From assembly GCA_019419545.1 (NCBI GenBank), contig DXZT01000020.1, forward strand, positions 1-59,042: 59,042 nucleotides of DNA, read 5' to 3'. The stretch's first letter is position 1. Every line of letters begins with the position of its first letter. A program made the translations under genes and the position numbers. Below, piece after piece: positions 7,508-15,625 of the stretch. The notes beneath the pieces are model-generated. The model had not been told where the DNA came from and did not search any database. It was given only the letters and a program-made list of their open reading frames with translations. The stretch is from Collinsella sp. (GTDB lineage: Bacteria; Actinomycetota; Coriobacteriia; Coriobacteriales; Coriobacteriaceae).

Positions 7508-7993
7508 ATGAGCAATAAGAAACTGCCCGAGAATGCAACCAAGACTGAAGGTGCCGAGCTCGCCCGCCGTGGAAGGGGCGAAATATCCACCGCAACGGCG
7601 GTACCCCACGTGAGCTATGACGATCTGCGCCATGCCGACCGCATCACCGTTGAAGGTCTCGAAGTCTTTGCCAACCACGGCGTGTATCCCGAGGAGAACG
7701 CGCTGGGCCAGAAGTTCATCGTGTCCTTGGTGCTCTATGCCGACCTGCGTGCAGCGGGGGAGCACGATAACCTGGACGCCTCGATTGACTATGGCTCGGT
7801 GTGCCACGATGTCGATGGCTATCTGCGCGAGCATACGTTTAAGCTCATCGAGGCTGCAGCCGAGGGCGTGGCCTCGATGCTGCTACGTCGTTACCCCCTG
7901 CTGCTTGGCGTGCGTGTTAAGCTCGATAAGCCTTGGGCGCCCGTCGGTCTTCCCCTGGCAAGCTGCGGCGTCGAGATCGAGCGCGTGCGCTAA
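7508..7993 (+). CDS. folB: Dihydroneopterin aldolase with N-terminal extension
   Basis: The 161-residue protein carries a FolB domain from about residue 44 (DRITVEGLEVFANHGVYPEE). It includes the conserved Glu62 of the PEEN stretch and Lys141 in LDKPWAPV, matching the substrate-binding and catalytic lysine positions of the family. It cleaves dihydroneopterin to 6-hydroxymethyl-dihydropterin and glycolaldehyde. The first 43 residues are extra compared with the usual 120-residue enzyme. They are supported by a strong AAGGAG at 7492-7497 in front of ATG 7508; their role is unknown. folK and folP are not in the window. Confidence 0.92.
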   Translation: MSNKKLPENATKTEGAELARRGRGEISTATAVPHVSYDDLRHADRITVEGLEVFANHGVYPEENALGQKFIVSLVLYADLRAAGEHDNLDASIDYGSVCHDVDGYLREHTFKLIEAAAEGVASMLLRRYPLLLGVRVKLDKPWAPVGLPLASCGVEIERVR

Positions 7994-7999
7994 CCGACG

Positions 8000-8776
8000 C
8001 TAGAGCTCGTTGGCGGGCGGTTTTTTGAGCCGCTGCGACAGAACCCTATTGTTGGGACAGTACGTGTCGAGCAGGGCATGGAACCGCTGATTGTGGCTTG
8101 GCTCGAGCAAATGGACGAGCTCGTGGGCGACAACCATGTCAAGGCACTCGACGGGGTAGGCGGCAAGTTCGCGTGCAATGCGAATGGTGCCGGTTTTGGG
8201 CGTGCATGAGCCCCAGCGCGTTTTCATGCTGCGTACGGAAACGCGGGAAATGGCGACACCCATTGCGATTTCGTATGCGTGCACCATATCGCGCAGCGCC
8301 GATGTGACTTCGGACGTATAGAGCTGGTCGATGTGGATCTGGAGTTCTTTGGGCGTTAGGCCGTCGAGGGCTGTGCGCTGCTTTGCCTGCGTGCACCCAC
8401 TTGGCTCGTCGGTACCCATAAAACTTGCGAAGGTAGCCTGCTTGGGCCGCGGTGCGGGTGGCTCAAAGTTGTGATCGAGTGCATCCTGAACGGTGATGGG
8501 TTTGCCCCAAAGCGCAATGATGGACGAGGGACTGAGCGGCTCTCGCGCCGTCGCCTGACGTTGCTCGCGCTGGGCAAGTCGGCTGATAATCCAGGCGCTG
8601 TTGCGCTTCACAAACGCTTCGATACGCTCGCGGCTGGCGCCGAGCGGTGCACTGGCGTGGACCTCACCGCTCGATGTGACGCGTAGGTTGAAGTTCTTGA
8701 CGCGCTTTTTGGTAACGATGACGGGGATGGGCGTCCCATCCGGTCGGGATGCGGAAATCGTAAACTGCTGCGTCAA
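8000..8776 (-). CDS. YgjP-like (DUF45) zinc metalloprotease
   Basis: The protein has an N-terminal beta-rich domain (KKRVKNFNLRV, SSGEVHASAP) and a C-terminal zinc site HELVHLLEPSHNQRF, the HExxH-x-H arrangement of the YgjP/SprT-like group. RWGSC before it is the family hallmark. The cellular substrate of this family is not established. The frame is open to 8839, but I prefer the TTG at 8776: GAAGGA lies six bases upstream and the family-like sequence begins at TQQFTIS. The alternatives at 8839 or 8809 would place the start in or above a strong hairpin. It converges on folB with a gap of only six bases. Confidence 0.83.
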   Translation of the reverse strand: MTQQFTISASRPDGTPIPVIVTKKRVKNFNLRVTSSGEVHASAPLGASRERIEAFVKRNSAWIISRLAQREQRQATAREPLSPSSIIALWGKPITVQDALDHNFEPPAPRPKQATFASFMGTDEPSGCTQAKQRTALDGLTPKELQIHIDQLYTSEVTSALRDMVHAYEIAMGVAISRVSVRSMKTRWGSCTPKTGTIRIARELAAYPVECLDMVVAHELVHLLEPSHNQRFHALLDTYCPNNRVLSQRLKKPPANEL

Positions 8777-8798
8777 AAGCGGTCCTTCAGATTGGGGA

Positions 8799-8834
8799 CG
8801 GGCCGGCATGTCGACCGTTCGGCATGCCGGCCCG
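8799..8834. repeat. 12-bp perfect hairpin between two minus-strand genes
   Basis: CGGGCCGGCATG (8799-8810) pairs exactly with CATGCCGGCCCG (8823-8834). There is no T tract on either side, so it is not a standard intrinsic terminator. It may separate the dipeptidase and metalloprotease messages by RNA processing or act as an operator. Confidence 0.6.
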
Positions 8835-8850
8835 CTCAAGGGATGTGAAA

Positions 8851-9864
8851 TTAATAACGCTCAAAGAAGGCGAGCGCGTTGTCGCTGCAGAGCTTCTGCA
8901 TCACGGTCTTGCCAAAGTGCTTGGAGAGCATGTTCTGGAATTCGGGCATCTTGCTGGCATCAGAGAGGAAGTCGGGTACCTTGGCGCCGTCCCAGTCGCC
9001 GCCGAGTGCGATGACATCTTCGCCGCCCAGGTCGAGCCAGTGCTCGATATGTGCCGCCAGCTGGTCGAAGGTGACGTCTGCGGCGGTTTCGTCGGTTGCG
9101 TCGTTGGAAAGGAACTCGCTGCAGTAGTTGAGGCCGACGATGCCACCCATGTCGCGAATGGTGCGGAACTGGTCGTCGGTAAGGTTGCGTTTGATGCCGC
9201 AAACCGCACGGGAGTTGGAGTGGCTGGCGACGAAGGGACGCGTGGCGTGGGCGACAACCTCGTCAAAGCACTCATCGTTGAGGTGGGAGACATCAAGTAC
9301 CATGCCGGCGTGCTCCATCTGCGTAAGTGCCTCGATGCCGGCGGCGGTGAGACCGGCGTGGGTGTCGTGGCCGCTCGCGAGCGGTCCCTGCGCGTTCCAG
9401 CTGAGTGACGACATAAGCACGCCCAGGCTCTTGAGCACCTCGATCAGCGCGGGGTCCTCGGCAAAGAACGTGGCGTTTTCGATGGTGTGGATGCAAGCGA
9501 CCTTGCCGTCCTTGAGCGCGGGGCGAATGTCTGCGGCGCTGCGCACGTTGACCATACGGTCGTGGTTGAGCATTGCCTGGCCGCTCATATGCGCCATGAT
9601 CTGCGCCTGGAAGCGCGCGGCGTGGGCGGTGGGAATCTCGTCGGGGACAAACGTGGCGAAGCACTGTGCCCACGGCGTGTTGCCGATCTTTACGAGCGAG
9701 ATGGCACAGGCGTTACCCTCGATGAGGTCGAAATCTTGCGGATGCGTTTCGTCGCCGGGGAAATAACCGTCGGTGCCGGCGGTAAAGCGCAGGTCGAGAT
9801 CGAGCGTGGCCCAGCCGATTCGGTCGGCAGTGTCGCAGTGTAGGTCAAATACGGGATATGCCAT
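8851..9864 (-). CDS. Membrane dipeptidase (peptidase M19)
   Basis: The 337-residue member of the renal dipeptidase family is a binuclear zinc enzyme that hydrolyses dipeptides, often with D- or dehydro-residues. The N-terminal metal motif HCDT (His9, Asp11), HTIENA with the bridging Glu region, SHSN with a metal His and GGDWDG near the C terminus are present. No signal peptide is visible, so it is predicted cytoplasmic. The start at 9864 is preceded by GGAGGA; the ATG at 9894 is too far upstream. It is divergent from the SlyD-type gene. Confidence 0.93.
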   Translation of the reverse strand: MAYPVFDLHCDTADRIGWATLDLDLRFTAGTDGYFPGDETHPQDFDLIEGNACAISLVKIGNTPWAQCFATFVPDEIPTAHAARFQAQIMAHMSGQAMLNHDRMVNVRSAADIRPALKDGKVACIHTIENATFFAEDPALIEVLKSLGVLMSSLSWNAQGPLASGHDTHAGLTAAGIEALTQMEHAGMVLDVSHLNDECFDEVVAHATRPFVASHSNSRAVCGIKRNLTDDQFRTIRDMGGIVGLNYCSEFLSNDATDETAADVTFDQLAAHIEHWLDLGGEDVIALGGDWDGAKVPDFLSDASKMPEFQNMLSKHFGKTVMQKLCSDNALAFFERY

Positions 9865-9984
9865 GGTTCCTCCGGTTGCAGCGTTTCTTTGCAAACTGTC
9901 TTTGAATTGTATGACTAGGGTATAGTTAGCGCCATATGTTCACGGCGGCCCGCGTTGTGCGCCGCCCTTATTACGGAGGTTACC

Positions 9985-10413
9985 ATGTCCAACCAGGGCA
10001 AGAAGGTTAAGACCCATTATCGTGGCACGCTCGACGACGGCACGCAGTTCGATAGCTCCTACGATCGCGGCGAGCCGCTGGAGTTCACCTGCGGTGCCGG
10101 TCAGATGATCAAAGGCTTCGACGCCGCCGTTATCGATATGCAGGTGGGCGAGAAGAAGTCCGTACACATTCCTGCGGTCGATGCCTACGGCGAGCACAAT
10201 CCCGAGATGGTCCTGACCTTCCCGGCCGAGCAGGTTCCCAACATCGAGCAGATCGAGAAGGGTATGAAGCTCTTCCTGTCCACGCCGAGCGGCATGCCTG
10301 TCCCCGCCGTCGTCATCGATGTGACGCCCGAGGCCGTGACGCTCGACGCCAACCACGAGCTCGCCGGCAAGGACCTCAACTTTGATATCGAGCTCGTCGA
10401 GGTCGAGGACTAG
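9985..10413 (+). CDS. SlyD-type FKBP peptidyl-prolyl isomerase
   Basis: The 142-residue protein has an FKBP half (VKTHYRGTLDDGTQFDSSYDR, GAGQMIKGFD) interrupted by an IF chaperone insert (about residues 68-120, AYGEHNPEMV onward), then a return strand. This is the SlyD layout. The His/Cys-rich nickel-binding tail of E. coli SlyD is absent. It speeds prolyl isomerisation and chaperones folding; SlyD proteins also help deliver nickel to hydrogenase. The UreE-like gene starts three bases after its stop, strengthening a metallochaperone role. The start ATG has GGAGG five bases upstream; a TATAGT at 9921-9926 may be its -10. Confidence 0.93.
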   Translation: MSNQGKKVKTHYRGTLDDGTQFDSSYDRGEPLEFTCGAGQMIKGFDAAVIDMQVGEKKSVHIPAVDAYGEHNPEMVLTFPAEQVPNIEQIEKGMKLFLSTPSGMPVPAVVIDVTPEAVTLDANHELAGKDLNFDIELVEVED

Positions 10414-10416
10414 AGT

Positions 10417-10995
10417 ATGCCTGAACGCTTGGTTTCGACGACATGCTTGGGAAATCTCAACGATCCGTCCTATGAACTCCTGCTTCGCCGGAAGTTGGGC
10501 GGCGTCTTTGAAGTTGACGAGTTGCTGCTCGATTGGGACCAGGCTGATGCGCGCCTGTTTGTGGGCGTGACGGAGCTGGGGCGCACGGTCGATGTTCGAC
10601 TGGATACTGCCGACGGCGGTCGTCTTGCCGACGGCGACGTGCTCGCTGTCGACCGCATGGGCGCGGTGCCCGTGGCGGTTGTCGTGCGTCTGCGTAGCGC
10701 CGAGGTCTATTTGGTCGAAGTCGACCGCATGGATCCGATTGTGCTCGCGCATGCGTGCTGGGAGATCGGCAACATGCACGCGCCGCTCTTCCGGGGTGAT
10801 TCGGATGACCATACCGTGCGCATGTATACGCCGGTACAACCGGTTTTGGGCCGCATGTTCCGGGGTATTGAAGGCGTTCGGCTCTCGGTGGTCACACGCG
10901 AGCTCGATGCCAGTCGACGCTTTGCATCGAGCGCGGCGGATGTTGTTGTGAGTATGGCTCCAGACTTTACGATCGTAAAGAAGGCGCGCGGTTAG
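10417..10995 (+). CDS. UreE-like nickel metallochaperone
   Basis: The 192-residue protein matches UreE architecture. The N-terminal domain has GRTVDVRLDTADGGRLADGD, close to the family pattern that ends in LxDGDVL. A C-terminal ferredoxin-like domain follows (VYLVEVDRMDPIVLAHACWE), and GNMHAPLF contains the conserved His121 used to bind nickel at the UreE dimer interface. A His-rich tail is lacking. No urease subunits or other ure genes are in the window. It is translationally coupled to the SlyD-type gene (gap of three bases), so the pair looks like a nickel-handling unit. The target (urease elsewhere, a hydrogenase or another nickel enzyme) is unknown. Confidence 0.75.
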   Translation: MPERLVSTTCLGNLNDPSYELLLRRKLGGVFEVDELLLDWDQADARLFVGVTELGRTVDVRLDTADGGRLADGDVLAVDRMGAVPVAVVVRLRSAEVYLVEVDRMDPIVLAHACWEIGNMHAPLFRGDSDDHTVRMYTPVQPVLGRMFRGIEGVRLSVVTRELDASRRFASSAADVVVSMAPDFTIVKKARG

Positions 10996-11008
10996 CGTGC
11001 GTATGCGT

Positions 11009-11047
11009 AAGACGGACTTTGAGAGGCAACTATCCAAAGTCCGTCTT
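11009..11047 (+). terminator. 13-bp hairpin after the UreE-like gene
   Basis: AAGACGGACTTTG (11009-11021) pairs perfectly with CAAAGTCCGTCTT (11035-11047). The following TGCTGTTG is a poor T tract, so termination may be partial or this may be a processing stem. Confidence 0.55.
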
Positions 11048-11076
11048 GCTGTTGATGAGATGCTTTGGGGGAACAT

Positions 11077-11874
11077 ATGGGTCTTGAGGGAATCAAGCTG
11101 ATCGCCTGTGATTTGGACGGTACGTTGCTGCATCCGGGGGAGCGCGAGCCACGCCCCGAGGCCTTTGAGCTCATTGATGAGCTGCATCGTCGCGGTATCG
11201 TGTTTATGCCGGCGAGCGGCCGTCAATACGCGAGCTTGCGCTACCTGTTTGCCCCGGTGGCCGATGAGCTCGCCTATGTGTGCGAAAACGGAGCCCTGGT
11301 GATGAGCGAGGGGCGTGCCGTGGTCAAGCGTTCTATGGAGCGTGGCCTGGCCATGGATATCGCGAATGCCGTGGTTGCGTACCCCCATGCCGACGTGACC
11401 CTTTCGTGCGAGGGACACCTCTACACCATGAGCAGCAACGATGCGTTTGTTGACCACCTGCGTTATGAGGTCCATTGTGATGTGGCGGTAGTCGACCGTC
11501 CCGAAGACATTGACGAGGATGTCATTAAGATTGCCTTCCAGACGCCCGAGGCGGAGCAGCCGGCGGCGCTGGAGTTTTTTGTGCGTCGCTTTAGCGACCG
11601 GGTCGATGTGATGACGTCGGGAACCGAATGGACCGACTTTATCGGCTTTGATTCGGGCAAGGGGTCCGCGCTTGCCGATTATGGTTGTGCGCTGGGGATC
11701 TCACCTAACGAAATGATGGCGTTTGGCGATAACGAAAACGATCGCGACATGCTCAACGTGGTGGGCCATCCCTATCTGATGGAGAGCTGCAATCCCAGCA
11801 TGCGCGGTGTCAATGACCGTGTCCGCTACGTGCGCACGGTCGAAGAGGAGCTGCGTCGTCTACTTGCTGAGTAG
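11077..11874 (+). CDS. Cof-type HAD hydrolase
   Basis: The 265-residue haloacid-dehalogenase phosphatase has motif I ACDLDGTLL (nucleophile and acid Asp), motif II PASGR, a conserved Lys in SGKGSAL and motif IV AFGDNENDRDM, with a C2B-type cap between. It probably dephosphorylates sugar phosphates, flavin nucleotides or phosphorylated cofactors; the substrate is not readable from sequence. The start at 11077 follows a GGGGG-type ribosome binding site. It converges with the PerR-type gene. Confidence 0.9.
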   Translation: MGLEGIKLIACDLDGTLLHPGEREPRPEAFELIDELHRRGIVFMPASGRQYASLRYLFAPVADELAYVCENGALVMSEGRAVVKRSMERGLAMDIANAVVAYPHADVTLSCEGHLYTMSSNDAFVDHLRYEVHCDVAVVDRPEDIDEDVIKIAFQTPEAEQPAALEFFVRRFSDRVDVMTSGTEWTDFIGFDSGKGSALADYGCALGISPNEMMAFGDNENDRDMLNVVGHPYLMESCNPSMRGVNDRVRYVRTVEEELRRLLAE

Positions 11875-11889
11875 GCATGTCCCAAACAT

Positions 11890-12270
11890 CTACCGGCAGT
11901 CGGGGCAGAGACCCTCGAAGATGGTGTAGTGCGACGTGACGTGCCAGCTGATTTGCTCGGACGCCTTGGCGTCGAGCTGGGCATCGAAGGGGAGCGGTAC
12001 ATCGATGACGCGGCTGCACGAGGTGCAGATGATATGCGCATGCGGCTCGATCGTGCGATCGAAGCGGCTGCCGCCCGGCGTCTTGATGGAGAGGATCTCG
12101 CCAGCGTCGGCCAAGAGATTGAGATTGCGGTAGACCGTACCACGGCTGATTTTGTCATCCTGCGCGCGCACGACGTTGTAGATTTCGTCGGCGGTGGGAT
12201 GGTTATAGCTTTGGCGCACGGCGTCGAGAACCAGCTTTCGCTGCCTGGTATTCCTTCTTTGCACCGCCAT
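11890..12270 (-). CDS. Fur-family regulator, PerR-type
   Basis: The 126-residue protein has a winged helix (TADEIYNVVRAQ, SRGTVYRNLNLLA) and a C-terminal dimer domain with structural zinc Cys pairs Cys82/Cys85 and Cys122/Cys125. The regulatory metal ligands His24, Asp71, His77, His79 and Asp90 reproduce the spacing of B. subtilis PerR (His37, Asp85, His91, His93, Asp104). I therefore call it a peroxide sensor rather than an iron Fur, by inference. It would repress oxidative-stress genes until Fe-catalysed His oxidation. No catalase or rubrerythrin gene is adjacent. GAGGCG precedes the start. Confidence 0.88.
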   Translation of the reverse strand: MAVQRRNTRQRKLVLDAVRQSYNHPTADEIYNVVRAQDDKISRGTVYRNLNLLADAGEILSIKTPGGSRFDRTIEPHAHIICTSCSRVIDVPLPFDAQLDAKASEQISWHVTSHYTIFEGLCPDCR

Positions 12271-12315
12271 GCGCCTCGCCTCTTTTCTATCAACGGTCGT
12301 AGGTAAATGATACCG

Positions 12316-12337
12316 TATTTAGCACACAATACTAATA
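12316..12337. promoter_or_regulatory. Candidate PerR/Fur-type operator
   Basis: A degenerate AT-rich inverted repeat, TATTTAG-N9-CTAATA, lies upstream of the minus-strand regulator gene and overlaps the end of the acylphosphatase gene. Autoregulation is common in this family, but the match to a Per box is loose. Confidence 0.25.
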
Positions 12338-12742
12338 ACGAGGAATGAAACCGTCTTCATTGGCAAGTGGGGCTCGGGTCTGGGCGTCTACGAGGCGAAA
12401 ACGCGTTCCCATGCGCTCGTAGGAGGCATGAAGCGCCTCGAGATGAGATAGGATGTTTGCCGGAGCCCCCTGTATCTCCATCTCGACTGAGCCGTCTTCC
12501 ATGTTACGCACCCAGCCGGTGAGTGCGCGTGCCTGCGCGAGGTTGGTGTTGGTAAAGCGAAAACCGACGCCCTGGACTTGCCCTTCCCAGCGCAGGAAAT
12601 AGCGCAGGGGAGCGTCTTGAGTGGCCTCGTCGCTTGCGAGCACAGTAAGCCTGCGGCGCAGCTCGAGCTCGACGTTTGATGGTTTTTGAGGCTCTCGACT
12701 GCCGCCGGTGACGCTGGAGAAGAACGTATCGAAGAGGCCCAT
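12332..12742 (-). CDS. Acylphosphatase-domain protein
   Basis: The 136-residue protein has an acylphosphatase fold from about residue 46: VQGVGFRF holds the catalytic Arg and GWVRN the catalytic Asn, followed by DGSVEMEIQG. It hydrolyses carboxyl-phosphate bonds such as acetyl phosphate or carbamoyl phosphate. The N-terminal 45 residues (GLFDTFFSSVTGG onward) are extra compared with the roughly 90-residue family norm. The start ATG at 12742 lies two bases past the stop of the oxidoreductase gene, indicating translational coupling. Longer upstream frames overlap that gene and are rejected. Confidence 0.9.
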   Translation of the reverse strand: MGLFDTFFSSVTGGSREPQKPSNVELELRRRLTVLASDEATQDAPLRYFLRWEGQVQGVGFRFTNTNLAQARALTGWVRNMEDGSVEMEIQGAPANILSHLEALHASYERMGTRFRLVDAQTRAPLANEDGFIPRY

Positions 12743-12744
12743 CG

Positions 12745-13851
12745 CTATGCCTGCTTGCCTGCGTCGGCCGGGAAGGTTATGCCGGCCTGCTGGCGCACGG
12801 CATCCATGATACGCAGCGAGACGAGCGTGACATCGCGGTAGTGGCCAAGCTCGTGGCGTCCCGCCGGGGTCTCCCAAATCTCTTCCTTAACGTTATCGAT
12901 GCCGTCGATGGCGGTGATAAAGTCCGCGAGCTCGTATTCCATGGTGTTGCTTGACTTGGGAAGGTCGAGCGCGCGTCCGTTGCCGCCTTGCTCGCGCGGC
13001 GCCTCGGTCGCCGATCCGCGTACGACATCGCCGCGATAGTCGATACGGACGTTGCGGGGCGTGGACAGATGGTCAATCTGGATAGTGCCACGCTCGCCTT
13101 CGATCTGCGAGGGCAGCAGGTCATTCGTAATTTTGGAGTGCGCGAGCTCGACGGAGATACGGCCACCGCCGTAGCTGGCAAGGATGGAACCGCAGCCATC
13201 GATGGGGCCGTGCGTGAGCTGTCGCGTGGTGGGGTCGAGCAGAGTAGTCATGCTCGTAAGGCCGGAGGGCATGCCGAAAATCTCGACCATGGGCTCGACG
13301 GTGTAGACGCCAATGTCCATGAGGGAACCCGATGCCATATTGCAGTCGAAGATATTGGTGGCGCGTCCCGCGAGAATCTCGTTGTAGCGCGAGGAATATT
13401 TGCCAAAGCGCAATGAGGCGCGGCGGATGGGGGCGATCTCGCCCAGGGCGTCCTCGATGGCGTGGAAGGCGGGATCGTGGAGGGGACGCATGGCCTCGAG
13501 GGCCACGACACCTGCTGCCTCGGCAGCGCGGAAGACTTCCAGCGCCTGCGCTTCGGTGGCGCAGAAGGGCTTCTCGACGATGACGTGCTTGCCACCGGCG
13601 ATGCAGGCAAGGGCCTGCTCGTAGTGAAGTGCGTTGGGGCTGCCGATATAGACGGCGTCGACGTCGGCGGCTGCCGCAAGCTCATCGAGTGAGATAAAGT
13701 TTCGCTCGCCATCGCGCTCGGCGGTAAAGGCAGCACCGCGATTGGCATCGCGTGAAAGCGTGCCCACAAACGCGGCTTGGTCGTTGGCGTTGACGACTTG
13801 GATAAAGTCGTCGGTGATCATGGATGTGCCGATGGTCGCGATGCGCAGCAT
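12745..13851 (-). CDS. Gfo/Idh/MocA-family oxidoreductase
   Basis: The 368-residue NAD(P)-dependent dehydrogenase has a Rossmann N terminus (LRIATIGTSMITDDF), the EKPF motif (family EKP lysine) after GGKHVIVEKPF, and a C-terminal substrate domain with SGSLMDIGVYTVEPM. The family oxidises or reduces sugars, inositols or dihydrodiols; the substrate here is unknown. GGGGG precedes ATG 13851. The frame runs on to 14052 but overlaps RNase HI there. It is the first gene of a two-gene unit with the acylphosphatase protein. Confidence 0.92.
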   Translation of the reverse strand: MLRIATIGTSMITDDFIQVVNANDQAAFVGTLSRDANRGAAFTAERDGERNFISLDELAAAADVDAVYIGSPNALHYEQALACIAGGKHVIVEKPFCATEAQALEVFRAAEAAGVVALEAMRPLHDPAFHAIEDALGEIAPIRRASLRFGKYSSRYNEILAGRATNIFDCNMASGSLMDIGVYTVEPMVEIFGMPSGLTSMTTLLDPTTRQLTHGPIDGCGSILASYGGGRISVELAHSKITNDLLPSQIEGERGTIQIDHLSTPRNVRIDYRGDVVRGSATEAPREQGGNGRALDLPKSSNTMEYELADFITAIDGIDNVKEEIWETPAGRHELGHYRDVTLVSLRIMDAVRQQAGITFPADAGKQA

Positions 13852-13924
13852 ACGTCCCCCTTGCGTTGTTTGGTCTACAGGATGAGTGTAGCGCGTGGGG
13901 ATATAAAGCTGTGCGAAAACGCTA

Positions 13925-14410
13925 TTACAGGTCGCTCTCGTTAAAGCCGGTGTCGATATCGAGGTTGCTGCCGTCGGCCGCCGTGGTGGCGAGCTCATCG
14001 CAGCGCTCATTGAGCTCGTGGCCGGCGTGACCCTTAACCCAGATGAACTCAACCTTGTGCTTGCTTTTGGCGGTGAGTAGGCGCTCCCACAGGTCGCGGT
14101 TCTTGACGGGCTGCTTGTTGGCGGTTTTCCACCCGCGCTTTTTCCAGCCGTCGATCCAGTGCTTGTTAAAGGCGTTGACGACGTACTGCGAATCGGAATG
14201 GACTTCGACCTCGCAGGGGCGGTTGAGCGCCTCGAGTGCCACGATAACGGCCATGAGCTCCATACGGTTGTTGGTGGTCTTAGCGTAGCCGCGTGAAAGC
14301 TCGGAGGTAAAGGTCTTGCCGGCGGGGTTGGTGTATTTGAGCACGGCGCCGTAGCCGCCGCGTCCCGGATTTGATCGGGCCGAGCCGTCGGTATAGATGA
14401 TGACCTTCAC
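13925..14410 (-). CDS. rnhA: Ribonuclease HI
   Basis: The 161-residue RNase H fold cleaves the RNA strand of RNA-DNA hybrids with two Mg2+. The four acidic catalytic residues are in place: Asp8 (YTDGSA), Glu51 (NNRMELMA), Asp73 (HSDSQYV) and Asp138 (NERCDELA). The basic handle WKKRGWKTANKQPVKN of HI enzymes is also present. It is probably its own transcription unit. Confidence 0.97.
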   Translation of the reverse strand: MKVIIYTDGSARSNPGRGGYGAVLKYTNPAGKTFTSELSRGYAKTTNNRMELMAVIVALEALNRPCEVEVHSDSQYVVNAFNKHWIDGWKKRGWKTANKQPVKNRDLWERLLTAKSKHKVEFIWVKGHAGHELNERCDELATTAADGSNLDIDTGFNESDL

Positions 14411-14509
14411 GGACTTCCTTTCGTTGAGTGCGTTTCATGTGAGTGACCATTGTAGCGCCATGCCCGCCGGGGGCTAGCAATCTATGATTTCTGCCCCGTC
14501 TTCCGACAG

Positions 14510-15412
14510 TTAGTTGGCATGGATGGTGCGGTTGAGCTCGTCGAGGTATTGCTGCAAGAGGGGAGAGGGCTTGCGCTCGTCGTGCATGATATAGCCTACG
14601 TGCATCGTTGGGGCGTCTGCTAACGGGATCGATGCCATGCCCCATTGCATTTCATTGGAGAGGACGCCGGTCGACAGAGTGTAACCGTTCGACGTGATAA
14701 GTAAGTTAGTAAGTGTTCCGCGGTCCGAGATTCGTATGTTGCGGTCGCAAGGGATATAGCTAAAAGGTTCCTCGGCGTAATAGAAGGAGTTTGAGGTTCC
14801 CTGCTCAAAGCTGTAGCGCGTATAGGGTGTGAGGTCGGCAAGGGACAGCTGCGGGCGGCGTGCGAGCGGGTGGCGCTCGCTAACGAAGACGTGGACCGTC
14901 GCGTCGAATAGGGGATGGAAGCTTGCGCGGGCATCGGCGAAGGCCTTCTGCAGAACGCGGGCGTTAAAGTCATCCAGATACAGAATGCCGATATCGCTGC
15001 GAAACGCACGGACGTCATCGATGATCTGCGATGTGGTGGTCTCGCGCATGATGAACTCGAACTTGCTGTCGCGGCAGCGCTCGACTACGTTGACAAAGGC
15101 CTCGACCGAAAAGGCGTAGTGCTGGGCGGAAATGGCGAGGCGGGCTTGCGGGGTGCCACCGTCCTCGTAGCGTGCCTCGAGCATGTCGGCCTGCTCTACG
15201 ACCTGGCGCGCATAGCCCAAAAGCTCGGTGCCGTCGTTGGTGAGCGTGACGCCGCGGCTGGAGCGCGTAAAGATCTCCAGATGGAGCTCTTGTTCTAGGC
15301 TTTTGACGGCGTTTGAGATGTTGGACTGAGCGGTATAGAGGCGCTGAGCTGCGGCGTTGATTGAGCCGGACTCTGCCACGGCGATAAGAAAACGAAGCTG
15401 CTGGAGTGTCAT
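14510..15412 (-). CDS. LysR-type transcriptional regulator
   Basis: The 300-residue regulator has an N-terminal winged HTH (QLRFLIAVAESGSINAAAQR, AQSNISNAVKSLE) and a periplasmic-binding-protein-like effector domain. It is transcribed divergently from metY with 275 bases between, the classic LysR arrangement, so I infer control of sulfur assimilation in the manner of CysB or CmbR. The effector (O-acetylserine, O-acetylhomoserine or similar) is not readable. Confidence 0.9.
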   Translation of the reverse strand: MTLQQLRFLIAVAESGSINAAAQRLYTAQSNISNAVKSLEQELHLEIFTRSSRGVTLTNDGTELLGYARQVVEQADMLEARYEDGGTPQARLAISAQHYAFSVEAFVNVVERCRDSKFEFIMRETTTSQIIDDVRAFRSDIGILYLDDFNARVLQKAFADARASFHPLFDATVHVFVSERHPLARRPQLSLADLTPYTRYSFEQGTSNSFYYAEEPFSYIPCDRNIRISDRGTLTNLLITSNGYTLSTGVLSNEMQWGMASIPLADAPTMHVGYIMHDERKPSPLLQQYLDELNRTIHAN

Positions 15413-15428
15413 CGGTGCCCGTCCTTTC

Positions 15429-15438
15429 GATAGCTATC
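15429..15438. promoter_or_regulatory. Possible LysR operator
   Basis: GATAGCTATC is a perfect 10-base palindrome 17 bases upstream of the LysR start, and a second near-palindrome TAACAGGTTA lies about 13 bases further on. The position fits autoregulation and divergent control of metY. Confidence 0.35.
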
Positions 15439-15571
15439 TAAAAAACCGATAACAGGTTAGCGCTTTTAAGTGATTGACCGAGCGAAACAATGCTCGTACT
15501 ATTCAAAACACACAAAGGCGGTAGGTAATTAAGCCGACCACGGAACCGGGATGTCAAAAGGAGGACCGCAT

Positions 15572-15625
15572 ATGAACTGCTTACCAAGACGAATGCCGGG
15601 CTCCTGTTTGCGCCCGTCGGCGTGA
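15572..15625 (+). CDS. Cys-containing leader peptide upstream of metY
   Basis: A 17-codon ORF (MNCLPRRMPGSCLRPSA) begins at ATG 15572 right after a textbook AAGGAGG (15557-15564) and stops 62 bases before metY. It contains two Cys and two Met codons. CTCCTG (inside the ORF) can pair with CAGGAG just past its stop, while GCCGGGC in the ORF can alternatively pair with GCCCGTCGGC. Ribosome stalling could thus switch structures. By analogy with known actinobacterial cysteine-responsive leader peptides I infer attenuation of metY by cysteine or methionine supply. No T-tract terminator is evident, so control may be translational. Confidence 0.55.
   Translation: MNCLPRRMPGSCLRPSA

Noticed and set aside
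8799..8834. Hairpin as the dipeptidase terminator
   Set aside because: The stem is perfect but neither side has a T tract, so I list it only as an inverted repeat.
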